64,000 bases of DNA from Nostoc sp. NIES-3756 (GCF_001548375.1 NZ_AP017295.1:5904001-5968000); one strand, 5' to 3'. Shown: positions 26,968 through 37,461, counted from the stretch's first letter. The notes: generated from the sequence alone by a model not told the origin. Numbers and translations are program-made.

Positions 26968-28980
26968 CTAATCTTGAAATCTCGGTGTCATACAGTAGGG
27001 ACAATCTAGCCATTCTGGTTGTAGTTGGGCGCTGCAAGTCCGGCAGGTAAGACCGCTCTTGCGTTTGGCTTTTAACTCAGCTTCTAAACCTGTGTCTGTG
27101 AATGTTACCCGTTCTACTTCTTCTAAGGTGGTGGAACCTTGGCGCACTAGGTCTAAGCTATAAGCCAACAAAGTTTTCATCCCTTCTTCTACGGCTACTT
27201 CTTTGATACGTTCTGTAGGTGCTTCTTCGTTGATGAGAGTTTGCAGATTTTCGGAAATCTTCATCACTTCATAGACTCCGCAACGTCCTCTGTAGCCTGC
27301 ACCATTGCAAGCTGGGCAAAGCTCATTTTTGGCTTTAGCTTCAGCGATCGCTTCTGATGGTACGGTGTTAGCCTTATAAAAAGTGACAGAAATTTCCTGA
27401 GAAGCAGACAGCCCGTAACGGGCAAGTTCTTCGGGTGTGGGGTTGTAAGCAATCCGGCAATCAGGACACACACGCCGCATCAGACGTTGTGCCAATACCC
27501 CAATTAGAGAACTGGAAACCATGAATGGTTCAATACCCATTTCTCCCAAACGAGCGATCGCACCAGGAGCATCGTTGGTATGTAATGTAGTTAATACCAA
27601 GTGACCCGTTAAAGCAGCTTCAATCGCTGTTTTTGCTGTTTCTTTATCTCGCGTTTCACCTACCAGTAGCACATCCGGGTCTTGTCGCAAAAATGCCCGT
27701 AACGCCGTGGCAAAATCTAGTCCCTTCTCCCGTATTACCTGCACCTGGGTAATCCCTGGCAAACTATATTCAATCGGGTCTTCTACAGTACTAATGTTAA
27801 TCCCTGGTGAGTTCTTCTCCGATAGCGCCGAATATAAGGAGGTCGTCTTACCTGAACCAGTCGGCCCCGTTACTAAAATCAAACCAAAGGGCTTACTGAC
27901 CATATCTTTGACAATATTTAAAGTTTCTGGGTCAGTAATCAACTTATCCAACCCCAATTGGGTAGAAGAGTTGTCCAAAATCCGCAGACAAACCTTTTCT
28001 CCATAGCGACTAGGTAAGGTATTAACTCGGAAGTCTACCTTACGTCCTTCAAACATCCGGCGAATACGTCCGTCTTGGGGTAAGCGTCGCTCGGCAATAT
28101 CTAAGTTAGAGATAATTTTAAATCTCGCCGTTACCGCAGGGATAATTTTTTTCGGTAGAGGTGGAAAAGCCTCCCTTAGTACACCATCCTTGCGAAAGCG
28201 AATACGCATATTTTCTTCTTGCGGTTCCACATGGATATCGGAAACCTTCTCGTGCAATGCTTTTGCCAAAATTCTATTGACAAGGTTAATGACCGGCGCA
28301 TCTTCCGCACCTTTCATTGCTGAACCTAAATCAGCCTCCATATCGTCAGGCGCATCTTCTAGGTCGAGATTGCCGAGATTTTCTAAATCCTGATTAATAT
28401 CTGTAAATTTTTCTTGTTCCAGGTGCTTTTGCCGTACTGCCAACTCATCCAAATATTGGTTAATTAGCTGTTGGTAATCTTCCTGGGTAATTACCATACG
28501 CTGTAATGACAAACCTTGAGGGCGCAAGATGCGGTTTAAGTCATCTGACGCTTCCAAATTATCTGGAGAAACCATCGCCACTAAAATGTAGGGCGGGTTG
28601 TGTTCATCATTCCTAGATAGCGGTACTAAACGGTGACGGCGACAAATATCTACTGGGATGAGGGTTTCAATCAGATTACCCACCATCGTGTTACCCACAC
28701 TGTTGACCTCCGGATCGAGAGATTCAACACCGTATAGGATTTTTAATTCAAATAATTGCTGTTTCTTATACTGTCTGAGGAACTCGGGTGATAGCTGTCG
28801 TCCAGTGATTGACTCCAAAACGTCTGTTAAGGGTCTACCAGACTTGCGACTTTCAATCAGCGCTTGCCTCATCTGTTCGGTATTAACGTAGCCAGATTGT
28901 ACTAATTTAGTACCGAAAGGTGAAAACTCTGTTCTCGTAGTTAGAGCGGTGCTGCGCCGTTGTGGTGACGATTGAGTCAT
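26968..28980 (-). CDS. pilB: Type IV pilus assembly ATPase PilB
   Basis: 670 residues from the ATG giving MTQSSPQRRSTALTTRTEF; an in-frame extension of 18 codons upstream is possible but unlike the family. An N-terminal MshEN/T2SSE_N region is followed by the ATPase: GPTGSGKTTSLYSAL, EDPIEYSLPGI, DPDVLLVGETRDKETA and LTTLHTNDA. A CxxC-type zinc element (CPDCR, CPACNGAGYRG) and an extra C-terminal zinc ribbon (CRTC, CPYC) follow. It powers pilus extension. First gene of pilB-pilT-pilC. Confidence 0.95.
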   Translation of the reverse strand: MTQSSPQRRSTALTTRTEFSPFGTKLVQSGYVNTEQMRQALIESRKSGRPLTDVLESITGRQLSPEFLRQYKKQQLFELKILYGVESLDPEVNSVGNTMVGNLIETLIPVDICRRHRLVPLSRNDEHNPPYILVAMVSPDNLEASDDLNRILRPQGLSLQRMVITQEDYQQLINQYLDELAVRQKHLEQEKFTDINQDLENLGNLDLEDAPDDMEADLGSAMKGAEDAPVINLVNRILAKALHEKVSDIHVEPQEENMRIRFRKDGVLREAFPPLPKKIIPAVTARFKIISNLDIAERRLPQDGRIRRMFEGRKVDFRVNTLPSRYGEKVCLRILDNSSTQLGLDKLITDPETLNIVKDMVSKPFGLILVTGPTGSGKTTSLYSALSEKNSPGINISTVEDPIEYSLPGITQVQVIREKGLDFATALRAFLRQDPDVLLVGETRDKETAKTAIEAALTGHLVLTTLHTNDAPGAIARLGEMGIEPFMVSSSLIGVLAQRLMRRVCPDCRIAYNPTPEELARYGLSASQEISVTFYKANTVPSEAIAEAKAKNELCPACNGAGYRGRCGVYEVMKISENLQTLINEEAPTERIKEVAVEEGMKTLLAYSLDLVRQGSTTLEEVERVTFTDTGLEAELKAKRKSGLTCRTCSAQLQPEWLDCPYCMTPRFQD

Positions 28981-29381
28981 AGGTGAGCAATGAGTAGGAA
29001 AACCTCTGTTTAGAGTATTCCCAGCTAAGAACACAAAATTTTCATTGACACTTAGTAAAATCTTTTCATTTGGTCAATAGTCAATAGTCAATAGTCAATA
29101 GTTCACAGTCAAAAGGCAGGAGGCAGGAGTGTATATTATCTCCCTCATCCCCCTCGTCTTCCCCCACTCCCTCTACTCCCTCATCTCGGCTCTCGTTCGG
29201 AATACCGCCCTTAGAAGATTGACCCTAATCTGTTCACCATTTGTAAAAATAAAATGACGGTCAAGATCATTTCCAAAAAATCTGGCAAAAATCAGTCTCA
29301 GTGTACAGCCATCACGTGCCAGGGTTGTTCATTGTGGTGAATACTGTCCTAAATTACATTTGGGATGAGTAGACTTGGACA
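28981..29381 (+). other. Divergent intergenic region between pilB and grpE
   Basis: Holds four GTCAATA heptamers at 29073-29100 and a pyrimidine-rich stretch of CTCCCTCATCCCCCT type at 29139-29190. It must contain the promoters of both operons. No CIRCE-like inverted repeat (TTAGCACTC/GAGTGCTAA) is present ahead of grpE. No gene seen. Confidence 0.6.
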
Positions 29382-30128
29382 ATGATCGACGAAAATAAAC
29401 AGGTAAACAATACAAGCCAGCAATTGGGTGAATCAACAGAGGTAAAGCAAGCAATTATGAGTGAATCCCCTGCCCAAACTAACACTAATGAATCTGGAAG
29501 CGAAGTTACAGAACAAGTGACCACCCCAACTAATCTAGGGGGAGAAACTACAAGTGCAGATGATAGTAGCTTTGCAGCCACACAGACACAGGAAATCAAT
29601 ACAGCCGCGTTGGCTGAATTGTCTCAACAAATCGATTCTCTAAAAGTACAGTTAGAAGAACGTAGCACTCAATATATGCGGATTGCGGCAGATTTTGAAA
29701 ATTACCGCAAACGCACCCAAAAAGAAAAAGAAGAGTTAGACCTACAGGTAAAAAGAAACACAATATTAGAATTGTTGCCTGTGGTCGATAATTTTGAGCG
29801 GGCGCGATCGCATCTCAAGCCACAAACTGATGGTGAAATGACAATTCATAAAAGTTATCAAGGCGTTTATAAACAACTAGTAGATTCGCTCAAACGCTTA
29901 GGCGTATCCCCAATGCGACCTGAAGGGCAAGAGTTTGATCCTAATCTCCATGAAGCAGTAATGCGCGAACCTACGGATGAACATCCGGAAGGAACAGTGT
30001 TAGAAGAGTTAGTGCGCGGATATTACTTGGGCGATCGCGTGCTACGCCATTCTATGGTCAAAGTGGCTGCTCCAAAGGAAGATACGCCACTAGCACCAGA
30101 CAATCAGTCGAGTCCAGCCGACAGTTAA
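29382..30128 (+). CDS. grpE: Nucleotide exchange factor GrpE
   Basis: 248 residues. The first about 80 are an acidic, Ser/Thr/Gln-rich disordered tail, longer than in E. coli. A coiled coil follows ([19 protein letters not shown], then [17 protein letters not shown]), then the beta-wing domain with [15 protein letters not shown] and [18 protein letters not shown]. It exchanges ADP for ATP on DnaK. First gene of grpE-dnaK-dnaJ. Confidence 0.95.
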   Translation: MIDENKQVNNTSQQLGESTEVKQAIMSESPAQTNTNESGSEVTEQVTTPTNLGGETTSADDSSFAATQTQEINTAALAELSQQIDSLKVQLEERSTQYMRIAADFENYRKRTQKEKEELDLQVKRNTILELLPVVDNFERARSHLKPQTDGEMTIHKSYQGVYKQLVDSLKRLGVSPMRPEGQEFDPNLHEAVMREPTDEHPEGTVLEELVRGYYLGDRVLRHSMVKVAAPKEDTPLAPDNQSSPADS

Positions 30129-30312
30129 CCTGCATCAGCTCGCCTCGCTGATCGATAGTGCTTAGGTCATAGTAGAGGCGAGCATTGTTAAGGACTAGAG
30201 ACTGAGGACTACAGATTAGGGGCTACGGATTAGGCAATAGTTAAATAAAACTTCTGCCCTACGGGTTGGTGCAGTTGCTCATGGGGAAAACCTCCAAGAC
30301 CGCACTGCTTCA

Positions 30313-30354
30313 CCTCCTGCCTCCTGCCTCCTGCCTCCTGCCTCCTGCCTCCTG
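30313..30354 (+). repeat. 7-bp tandem repeat, six copies of CCTCCTG
   Basis: Six perfect head-to-tail copies in the grpE-dnaK gap, about 60 bases before dnaK. On the minus strand they read CAGGAGG, resembling ribosome-binding sites, but no frame follows. Confidence 0.85.
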
Positions 30355-30415
30355 CCTAAGTTTATACCCAAAAAAAGTTAGTCCGGGCTATAGCACTCAG
30401 TAAATATATTTACGT

Positions 30416-32386
30416 ATGGGAAAAGTTATTGGGATCGACTTAGGCACAACTAACAGTTGTGTTGCAGTTTTGGAAGGTGGTCAACCGATAGTGATCGCTA
30501 ATTCTGAAGGTGGACGCACTACACCGAGTATTGTGGGATTTGGAAAAAGTGGCGATCGCTTAATCGGTCAGCTGGCAAAACGACAAGCTGTAACCAATGC
30601 AGAAAATACTATTTTTAGTATTAAGCGGTTTATCGGTCGTCGTTGGGATGATACGCAAACAGAACGCGATCGTGTACCTTATAGCTGTGTCAAAGGTCGA
30701 GACGAAACTGTAGATGTACAGATTCGTGGACGCAATTACACGCCCCAAGAAATATCCGCAATGGTTCTGCAAAAGCTTAAACAAGATGCGGAAAATTTTC
30801 TGGGTGAAGCAGTTACCCAAGCAGTAATTACCGTACCTGCGTATTTTACTGATGCTCAAAGACAAGCCACTAAAGATGCGGGTACAATTGCAGGACTAGA
30901 AGTTTTACGAATTATTAATGAACCTACGGCTGCTGCTTTAGCTTTTGGTTTAGATAAACAAGACCAAGAACAACTAATTTTAGTTTTTGACTTAGGCGGT
31001 GGAACATTCGATGTTTCGATCCTCCAGTTGGGGGACGGAGTTTTTGAAGTCAAAGCTACTGGTGGTAACAATCAACTAGGTGGCGACGACTTTGATGGCT
31101 GTATTGTCAGTTGGATGATTGAACGCTTCCAGCAACAAGAAAAGATTGACCTTGCCCAAGATAAAATGGCGTTGCAACGCCTAAGAGAAGCAGCAGAAAA
31201 AGCTAAAATTGAACTCTCTAGTATGGCAAGTACTTCGATTAACTTGCCTTTTATTACAGCTGATCAAACTGGGCCAAAGCATCTAGAAATGGAACTTAAT
31301 CGTTCTAAGTTTGAAGAATTGGTAGGGCATTTAATCGAAGCTACTATCGAACCGATGATTCAAGCCCTCAAAGATGCAGACCTCAAACCACAAGACATAG
31401 ACAAGATTATTTTAGTTGGTGGTTCTACCCGCATTCCGGCAGTACAGAATGCCTTAATTAAGTTTTTTGGTGGTAAAACCCCAGACCGTTCGGTTAATCC
31501 TGATGAAGCGGTAGCTTTGGGTGCAGCTATTCAAGCTGGGGTGCTAGGTGGGGAAGTTGATAATTTGCTGCTATTGGATGTTACACCCTTATCCTTAGGT
31601 ATTGAAACCTTGGGAGAAGTATTCACCAAAATCATCGAACGTAACACCACAATTCCTACTAGCAAATCTCAAGTATTTTCCACGGCCGTTGATGGACAAA
31701 CTTCGGTAGAAATCCACGTCCTCCAAGGAGAAAGGGCAATGGCCAGGGATAACAAAAGCCTGGGTAAATTTCTTTTAACAGGTATCCCTCCAGCACCCCG
31801 TGGAGTACCGCAAATCGAAGTTTCCTTTGAAATTGATGTCAACGGTATTCTGAAAGTTGCTGCCCAAGATAAAGGCACGGGTAGAGAACAAAGTATTCGC
31901 ATTACCAATACAGGTGGATTAAGCAGCAATGAAGTAGAACGGATGCGCCAAGAAGCAGAAGTTTTTGCTGAAGAAGATAAAAAACGCAAAGAGCTGGTTG
32001 AACTCAAAAATCAAGCAGATAATCTATTGATCATTTATGAATCGACTTTGAAAGATAATGGTGAATTGATTGGCGAACAAATAAAAGTTCTCGCAGGTGA
32101 AAAAGCCAGCCTAGTTCAAAATTTGATGACTAACCCAGCTATTTCCACTAAAGAGTTTCAACAATGTTTAGATGATTTCCAACAAACTTTATTCTCTATC
32201 GGTGCGGATGTGTACACTCGAGCTGGTACTCAAAATGGAGATGAAACAGAAACAATTTCTGATATGTCCCATATTTCCTTATCTTTAGATAATCAATCCC
32301 CACCTAGCGGCACTCTAATACCACAATTCAATTTTGATTTTGATGAAGAAGGTACAGCACAGGCTGATTATGAAGCGATAGATTAG
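30416..32386 (+). CDS. dnaK: Chaperone DnaK (Hsp70)
   Basis: 656 residues. ATPase motifs: [65 protein letters not shown] and [13 protein letters not shown]; the substrate domain has [13 protein letters not shown]. The C-terminal lid is shorter and more divergent than in housekeeping DnaK and ends DYEAID with no Gly-rich linker or EEVD-like tail, as in the DnaK paralogues of cyanobacteria. It folds proteins with GrpE and DnaJ encoded alongside. Confidence 0.96.
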   Translation: MGKVIGIDLGTTNSCVAVLEGGQPIVIANSEGGRTTPSIVGFGKSGDRLIGQLAKRQAVTNAENTIFSIKRFIGRRWDDTQTERDRVPYSCVKGRDETVDVQIRGRNYTPQEISAMVLQKLKQDAENFLGEAVTQAVITVPAYFTDAQRQATKDAGTIAGLEVLRIINEPTAAALAFGLDKQDQEQLILVFDLGGGTFDVSILQLGDGVFEVKATGGNNQLGGDDFDGCIVSWMIERFQQQEKIDLAQDKMALQRLREAAEKAKIELSSMASTSINLPFITADQTGPKHLEMELNRSKFEELVGHLIEATIEPMIQALKDADLKPQDIDKIILVGGSTRIPAVQNALIKFFGGKTPDRSVNPDEAVALGAAIQAGVLGGEVDNLLLLDVTPLSLGIETLGEVFTKIIERNTTIPTSKSQVFSTAVDGQTSVEIHVLQGERAMARDNKSLGKFLLTGIPPAPRGVPQIEVSFEIDVNGILKVAAQDKGTGREQSIRITNTGGLSSNEVERMRQEAEVFAEEDKKRKELVELKNQADNLLIIYESTLKDNGELIGEQIKVLAGEKASLVQNLMTNPAISTKEFQQCLDDFQQTLFSIGADVYTRAGTQNGDETETISDMSHISLSLDNQSPPSGTLIPQFNFDFDEEGTAQADYEAID

Positions 32387-32828
32387 GATTGAGTAGTATT
32401 GAGTACTGAAGCGCGGTAGCGGCGCGTTTAGCGTGTGCTGATTGAGCAAGAGCTATTTACTCAGAACTCATTACTCACAACTCAGCACTAAATTACATGG
32501 GGGGTTTTCCGCACTAAATGGTGCGGCTAGCCCCTCTAGTTGATGAGGGGGGTTTCCTCGTAGTACGTAGCACAATTGTAAAAGAGACAGCCATTTTGGT
32601 AGCCAGAGCCTTAGGTTATACTTTTTCTGCTCCTAGTTTTGGTGGCTTTTGCTAGTCTTACGAGGAAAGTACCTATTACTTTACTTGTTGATGATTTTTG
32701 TTAAGGGTAAAAGGTAAAATCAGTTATTAACATAATTTTACTTTGCCTTCTATCTAGCCCTGGCAAGATGCCCTGATGGTGTCTACCGCCTATATTTCCT
32801 CCTTCCTCCTAACTTTTACCTTTGCTAT
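32387..32828 (+). other. dnaK-dnaJ intergenic region with two hairpins and an inverted repeat
   Basis: Adjacent hairpins CCGCAC/GTGCGG (32509-32526) and CCCCTC/GAGGGG (32531-32550) follow dnaK. Arms TTTCCTCGTA (32553-32562) and TACGAGGAAA (32659-32668) then enclose 96 bases with two similar GGTAGCC/GGTGGCTTTT stretches. The hairpins could end dnaK transcription; the long inverted repeat could be a dnaJ leader structure or a small mobile relic. No gene seen. Confidence 0.5.
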
Positions 32829-33956
32829 ATGGCCCGCGACTATTATGAGACTTTAGGCGTTGCTCGTGACGCTGACAAAGAAGAAATCAAACAAGCCTAC
32901 CGCCGTCTAGCCCGGAAATATCACCCTGATGTGAATAAAGAACCGGGAGCCGAAGAGCGCTTTAAGGAAATTAACCGTGCTTATGAAGTACTTTCTGAGC
33001 CGGAAACCCGTGCGCGTTACGATCGCTTCGGCCCTGAAGGTGTTTCTGGGGCTGGTGTTGGTTTTCAAGATGTGGGCGATATGGGTGGTTTTGCCGATAT
33101 CTTTGAAAGTATTTTCAGTGGTTTTGCTGGTGGTATGGGTGGCCCAACCCAGCAAAGACGACGCAGTGGCCCAGCGCGGGGTGATGATTTACGGCTAGAC
33201 CTGAAGTTAGACTTTCGGGAAGCGGTATTTGGCGGGGAAAAAGAAATTCGTATATCCCATCTAGAAACCTGTGAAACCTGTACGGGTAGCGGTGCTAAAC
33301 CAGGAACTCGTCCTCGTACTTGTTCAACTTGTAGCGGTTCAGGTCAAGTCCGTCGTGTGACCAGAACACCATTTGGTAGTTTTACTCAAGTCTCAACTTG
33401 TCCTACCTGCAATGGTACAGGTATGGTAATTGAAGACAAATGTACTACTTGTGATGGTAAAGGAACAAACCAAGTTACCAAGAAACTAAAAATCACTGTC
33501 CCAGCAGGGGTAGACAACGGTACGCGGTTACGTATTTCTCAAGAAGGTGATGCTGGCCAACGCGGTGGCCCTCCAGGTGATTTATATGTTTATTTGTTCG
33601 TCAACGAGGACGAAGAATTTCAACGCGATGGTATTAATGTACTCTCAGAAATTAAAGTTAGCTACTTGCAAGCAATTTTAGGCTGCCGATTAGAGGTAAA
33701 CACTGTAGACGGGCCTGTGGAATTAATAATTCCCGCAGGTACGCAACCGAATACAGTCATGAAGTTAGAAAATCGGGGTGTACCGCGTTTGGGCAATCCT
33801 GTGAGTCGCGGGGATCATCTGTTAACGGTGTTAATTGATATTCCTACCAAAGTGACCCCAGAGGAGAGAGAATTACTAGAGAAGCTGGCTAAAATTAAGG
33901 GAGACCGTACTGGTAAAGGCGGTCTAGAAGGTTTTTTGGGAAATTTATTTAAGTAA
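32829..33956 (+). CDS. dnaJ: Chaperone DnaJ (type I Hsp40)
   Basis: 375 residues. The J domain has KYHPDVNKE with the HPD triad; a Gly/Phe region follows. Four CxxCxGxG zinc repeats are seen ([36 protein letters not shown]), then the C-terminal substrate and dimer domain. It delivers clients to DnaK and stimulates its ATPase. The stop codon overlaps the next gene's start as TAATG. Confidence 0.96.
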   Translation: MARDYYETLGVARDADKEEIKQAYRRLARKYHPDVNKEPGAEERFKEINRAYEVLSEPETRARYDRFGPEGVSGAGVGFQDVGDMGGFADIFESIFSGFAGGMGGPTQQRRRSGPARGDDLRLDLKLDFREAVFGGEKEIRISHLETCETCTGSGAKPGTRPRTCSTCSGSGQVRRVTRTPFGSFTQVSTCPTCNGTGMVIEDKCTTCDGKGTNQVTKKLKITVPAGVDNGTRLRISQEGDAGQRGGPPGDLYVYLFVNEDEEFQRDGINVLSEIKVSYLQAILGCRLEVNTVDGPVELIIPAGTQPNTVMKLENRGVPRLGNPVSRGDHLLTVLIDIPTKVTPEERELLEKLAKIKGDRTGKGGLEGFLGNLFK

Positions 33957-34213
33957 TGACGCTCTCTCCTTTATCAACTCCTGATGCTCAACTTGACTTA
34001 CGTGGCACTCCCTGCCCCCTAAATTTTGTGCGGACAAAACTCCGTCTGGAAAAAATGCCACCAGGAGGGTTACTAGAAGTCTGGTTAGACCCAGGAGAGC
34101 CAATTGAGCAAGTTCCTGATAGCCTGACAATGGCAGGTTATCAGGTAGAGCAAATTACAGATTGCACAGACTATTTTTCCCTATTAATTCGCCGTCCCGT
34201 AGCTGACCAATGA
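33956..34213 (+). CDS. TusA-like sulfurtransferase-family protein
   Basis: 85 residues: LDLRGTPCPLNFVRTKLRLE holds the family cysteine; the usual CPxP reads CPLN. Later LLEVWLDPGEPIEQVPDSL completes the IF3-like fold. TusA relays persulfide sulfur for tRNA thiolation or cofactor synthesis; this variant's exact role is unknown. Start overlaps the dnaJ stop and its end overlaps the rsgA start by four bases (ATGA), so dnaJ-tusA-rsgA is a coupled operon. Confidence 0.87.
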   Translation: MTLSPLSTPDAQLDLRGTPCPLNFVRTKLRLEKMPPGGLLEVWLDPGEPIEQVPDSLTMAGYQVEQITDCTDYFSLLIRRPVADQ

Positions 34214-35340
34214 AAGTTATCCCCACTGGTCAGTTATTAGGTACGGTTTTAGCCGTGCAAGCAAATTTTTACAAAGTACAGCTAGACGAGGCAGAAGAGG
34301 CAAGGGAGCAGGGAGAGGGGAGCAAGGGAGAAGATTTTTCCCCCTGCCCCTTGCCCCCTGCTCCCCTGCTTCTTTCATCTCCCTTTCTCCTGTGTACTCG
34401 TAGAACTCGGTTGAAAAAAATCGGGCAACAGGTAATGGTGGGCGATCGCGTAGTGATAGAGGAGCCAGATTGGTCTGGAGGGCGCGGGGCGATCGCAGAG
34501 GTACTAGAGCGGCAGACTCAGTTAGATAGACCGCCAATCGCCAATGCGAACCAAATCATGCTGGTTTTTGCAGTGGCTGACCCTCCATTGGAACCTTATC
34601 AATTGAGTAGATTCTTAGTTAAGGCTGAATCTACTGAACTGGATGTAGTCTTATGCTTGAATAAGAGCGATTTAGTTAGTCCAGAGGAACAGCAACAAAT
34701 TAGCGATCGCTTGTCTGGTTGGGGTTATCAACCAATATTTATCAGTGTCGAAAATCAAATCAATATTGACAAAATAGCCAAATATCTCAGCAATAAAATT
34801 ACCGTAGTGGCCGGGCCTTCTGGTGTGGGTAAATCCAGCTTGATTAATGCGCTGATTCCCGACATCAACCTGCGAGTGGGGGAGGTTTCCGGTAAACTTG
34901 CTCGTGGTCGTCATACCACCCGCCACGTAGAATTATTTGAATTACCCGATGGTGGTTTGCTGGCAGATACGCCAGGGTTTAACCAACCAGATGTAGACTG
35001 TACTCCAGAAGAACTAATCTATTACTTCCCAGAAGCCAGAGAACGTTTAGCGATTGGTAGTTGTCGATTTAACGACTGTTTGCACTGTGACGAGCCGGAG
35101 TGTGCAGTGCGCGGAGATTGGGAACGGTATGAGCATTATCTAGAATTTTTAGCAGATGCGATCGCCAGACAAACTCACCTTAACCAACAAGCCGATCCTG
35201 AATCAACCCTAAAAGTAAAAACCAAAGGCAAAGGTCAAAGTCAATACGAACCCAAGTTAGAAAGTAAAAAATACCGCCGCACCTCCCGCCGCACTCAAGT
35301 ACAAGCGCTACAAGATTTGTATCAAGACGAAGAGGAGTAG
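34210..35340 (+). CDS. rsgA: Ribosome small subunit GTPase RsgA, with a repeat-derived insertion
   Basis: 376 residues. The OB fold is at the N-terminus, then a circularly permuted GTPase: G4 NKSD (151-154), G1 GPSGVGKSS (202-210), G3 DTPG (253-256); a zinc knuckle CRFNDCLHCDEPEC follows. RsgA helps mature the 30S subunit. Residues about 27-60 (AEEAREQGEGSKGED, then PCPLPPAPLLLSS) interrupt the OB fold and are encoded by a purine/pyrimidine-rich repeat like those between genes here. Normal sequence resumes at LLCTRRTRLKKIG. Confidence 0.93.
   Translation: MKVIPTGQLLGTVLAVQANFYKVQLDEAEEAREQGEGSKGEDFSPCPLPPAPLLLSSPFLLCTRRTRLKKIGQQVMVGDRVVIEEPDWSGGRGAIAEVLERQTQLDRPPIANANQIMLVFAVADPPLEPYQLSRFLVKAESTELDVVLCLNKSDLVSPEEQQQISDRLSGWGYQPIFISVENQINIDKIAKYLSNKITVVAGPSGVGKSSLINALIPDINLRVGEVSGKLARGRHTTRHVELFELPDGGLLADTPGFNQPDVDCTPEELIYYFPEARERLAIGSCRFNDCLHCDEPECAVRGDWERYEHYLEFLADAIARQTHLNQQADPESTLKVKTKGKGQSQYEPKLESKKYRRTSRRTQVQALQDLYQDEEE
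34288..34388 (+). repeat. Hairpin-forming low-complexity repeat inserted in rsgA
   Basis: A purine-rich arm (GGGAGCAGGGAGAGGGGAGC) is followed after TTTTT by a pyrimidine-rich arm (CCCCTTGCCCCCTGCTCCCC). Together they pair imperfectly. The same type occurs between genes at about 8926-9060 and 21325-21435. It adds about 33 codons without breaking the frame. Confidence 0.75.
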
Positions 35341-35509
35341 AGAGTAGGGAGTGGAGAAGAATAACTATGGACTAATGACTAATGACTAATGACTAATAAC
35401 CAATGACTTTAGTTTACAGGACTACTACGATCCCCAGAAGGTCTTAAAATATTGTTAATTTCAGCCTAATCCTCGACCTTCACTTTAACAAGTATCACCC
35501 CAGAACACT

Positions 35510-37099
35510 ATGGCTATTGGCTACGTCGCCCTCGTACTTCACGCACATCTGCCCTTCGTTCGTCACCCTGAGAGTGACTACGTACTAGAGGAGGAATGGT
35601 TATATGAAGCCATTACCGAAACATACATTCCCTTATTGAAAGTATTTGAAGGCTTAAAGAGAGACGGCATCGACTTTAAAATTACGATGAGTATGACACC
35701 GCCGCTTGTGTCGATGCTGCGTGATCCTTTGTTGCAAGAACGCTATGATGCACACTTAGCCAAACTTGAAGAACTGACGGAACTGGAAATTGAGCATAAT
35801 GCCAACAACGGACACATCCGTTACTTAGCTGAACACTACGCTACTGAGTTTAACGAAGCGCGTCAGATGTGGGAGCGCTACAACGGCGATTTAGTGACGG
35901 CTTTTAAGCAATTCCAAGATAGTAATAACTTAGAAATTATCACTTGTGGCGCTACTCATGGCTATTTGCCATTGATGAAGATGTATCCTCAAGCTGTGTG
36001 GGCGCAAATTCAGGTAGCTTGCGAACATTACGAAGAAACTTTTGGTCGTCCACCTAAAGGTATTTGGTTGCCAGAATGCGCCTATTATGAGGGTTTGGAA
36101 CGGATGCTAGCTGATGCTGGCTTACGTTACTTCCTGACTGATGGACATGGTATTTTATATGCTCGTCCTCGTCCTCGTTTTGGTACTTACGCACCAATTT
36201 TTACCGAAACTGGGGTTGCAGCCTTTGGTCGAGATCATGAATCTTCTCAACAGGTATGGTCTTCTGAGGTTGGTTATCCTGGTGCAGCTGAATATCGAGA
36301 ATTTTATAAAGATTTAGGTTGGGAGGCTGAGTATGAATACATCAAGCCTTACATCATGCCCAACGGTCAGAGGAAAAATACAGGTATTAAGTATCACAAA
36401 ATTACTGGACGCGGTTTAGGCTTATCAGAGAAGGCACTGTATGACCCTTACTGGGCAAGGGAAAAAGCAGCAGAACATGCCGCTAATTTCATGTATAACC
36501 GCGAACGCCAAGCAGAGCATTTGTATGGAATTATGCAGCGTCCGCCGATTATCGTTTCTCCCTATGATGCGGAGTTGTTCGGTCACTGGTGGTATGAAGG
36601 CCCTTGGTTTATTGATTACCTATTCCGCAAGTCCTGGTATGACCAAGGAACCTATACTATGACTCATTTGGCAGACTATTTACGGGCAGAACCGACACAA
36701 CAAGTCTGTCGTCCTTCTCAGTCGAGTTGGGGTTATAAGGGTTTCCATGAGTATTGGTTGAATGAAACCAATGCTTGGATTTATCCGCATTTACATAAAG
36801 CAGCTGAACGCATGATTGAAATCTCTACGCTGGAACCGGAAGATGAATTGGGATGGCGGGCGCTTAATCAAGCTGCTAGAGAATTACTATTAGCTCAATC
36901 TTCCGACTGGGCGTTTATTATGCGGACGGGAACAATGGTTCCTTATGCCGTGAGACGCACGCGATCGCACCTCATGCGTTTTAATAAGCTCTATGAAGAT
37001 GCCAAAATCGGCAAATTTGATAGTGGTTGGTTAGAAAAAGTCGAGTTAATGGATAATATTTTCCCCAATATTAACTATCGTGTTTATCGTCCTTTGTAA
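35510..37099 (+). CDS. GH57 glycoside hydrolase, 1,4-alpha-glucan branching enzyme-like
   Basis: 529 residues. GH57 motifs: HAHLPFV at the N-terminus (motif 1), GATHGYLPL (motif 2), GIWLPECAYYEGLE with the nucleophile Glu (motif 3), and SPYDAELFGHWWYEGP with the acid Asp (motif 4), then the helical DUF1957 C-terminal domain. Members with this layout make alpha-1,6 branches in glycogen. Whether this one is active as a branching enzyme or only hydrolytic is not settled by sequence. Monocistronic with its own terminator. Confidence 0.92.
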   Translation: MAIGYVALVLHAHLPFVRHPESDYVLEEEWLYEAITETYIPLLKVFEGLKRDGIDFKITMSMTPPLVSMLRDPLLQERYDAHLAKLEELTELEIEHNANNGHIRYLAEHYATEFNEARQMWERYNGDLVTAFKQFQDSNNLEIITCGATHGYLPLMKMYPQAVWAQIQVACEHYEETFGRPPKGIWLPECAYYEGLERMLADAGLRYFLTDGHGILYARPRPRFGTYAPIFTETGVAAFGRDHESSQQVWSSEVGYPGAAEYREFYKDLGWEAEYEYIKPYIMPNGQRKNTGIKYHKITGRGLGLSEKALYDPYWAREKAAEHAANFMYNRERQAEHLYGIMQRPPIIVSPYDAELFGHWWYEGPWFIDYLFRKSWYDQGTYTMTHLADYLRAEPTQQVCRPSQSSWGYKGFHEYWLNETNAWIYPHLHKAAERMIEISTLEPEDELGWRALNQAARELLLAQSSDWAFIMRTGTMVPYAVRRTRSHLMRFNKLYEDAKIGKFDSGWLEKVELMDNIFPNINYRVYRPL

Positions 37100-37176
37100 G
37101 GAGTGCTGAGTTGAGAGTAAATCAGTGTCATATGTTTTTTACTCTCTAGCCTCTAACCCCTCTTTGATAATCACTC

Positions 37177-37209
37177 AAAAACCCTCAGTACTAATTACTG
37201 GGGGTTTTT
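37177..37209 (+). terminator. Rho-independent terminator of the GH57 gene
   Basis: Arms AAAAACCCTCAGTA and TACTGGGGGTTTTT (one mismatch) with a 5-base loop, ending in a T tract. It lies about 80 bases after the stop. It may also serve the opposite strand. Confidence 0.85.
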
Positions 37210-37233
37210 GCTTAAATTTGCAGATTTTTACTA

Positions 37234-37461
37234 CTATTGGGGCAAAGTCCGGCTGGTATACGCATCTATCGCATAGGCTGGAGTGCGATCGCTGTAATCT
37301 ATATCCATACCAGTGATAGATTTAGCTAACTTTTCAAAGGACGCAGAACGCCAGTTACGTTCATGAATGGGCTTTTTCTGTTCTCCCATGAAGTAAGCTA
37401 AAGAACCTATAACAGAAGCTGCAACCCAACCTATGGCTAATACCGCAAATAAGATAGTCAT
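37234..37461 (-). CDS. psb35: Psb35-like photosystem II assembly protein
   Basis: 75 residues: one N-terminal membrane span (ILFAVLAIGWVAASVIGSLA), then YFMGEQKKPIHERNWRS and a soluble acidic tail. This matches my memory of the Ssl2148/Psb35 family, thylakoid single-span proteins bound near CP47 and high-light-inducible proteins, but I could not verify by alignment. Transcribed alone, convergent with the GH57 gene. Confidence 0.7.
   Translation of the reverse strand: MTILFAVLAIGWVAASVIGSLAYFMGEQKKPIHERNWRSASFEKLAKSITGMDIDYSDRTPAYAIDAYTSRTLPQ

Noticed and set aside
28981..30415. CIRCE element for heat-shock control of grpE or dnaK
   Set aside because: Only a partial TAGCACTC at 30391; no inverted GAGTGCTA arm found.
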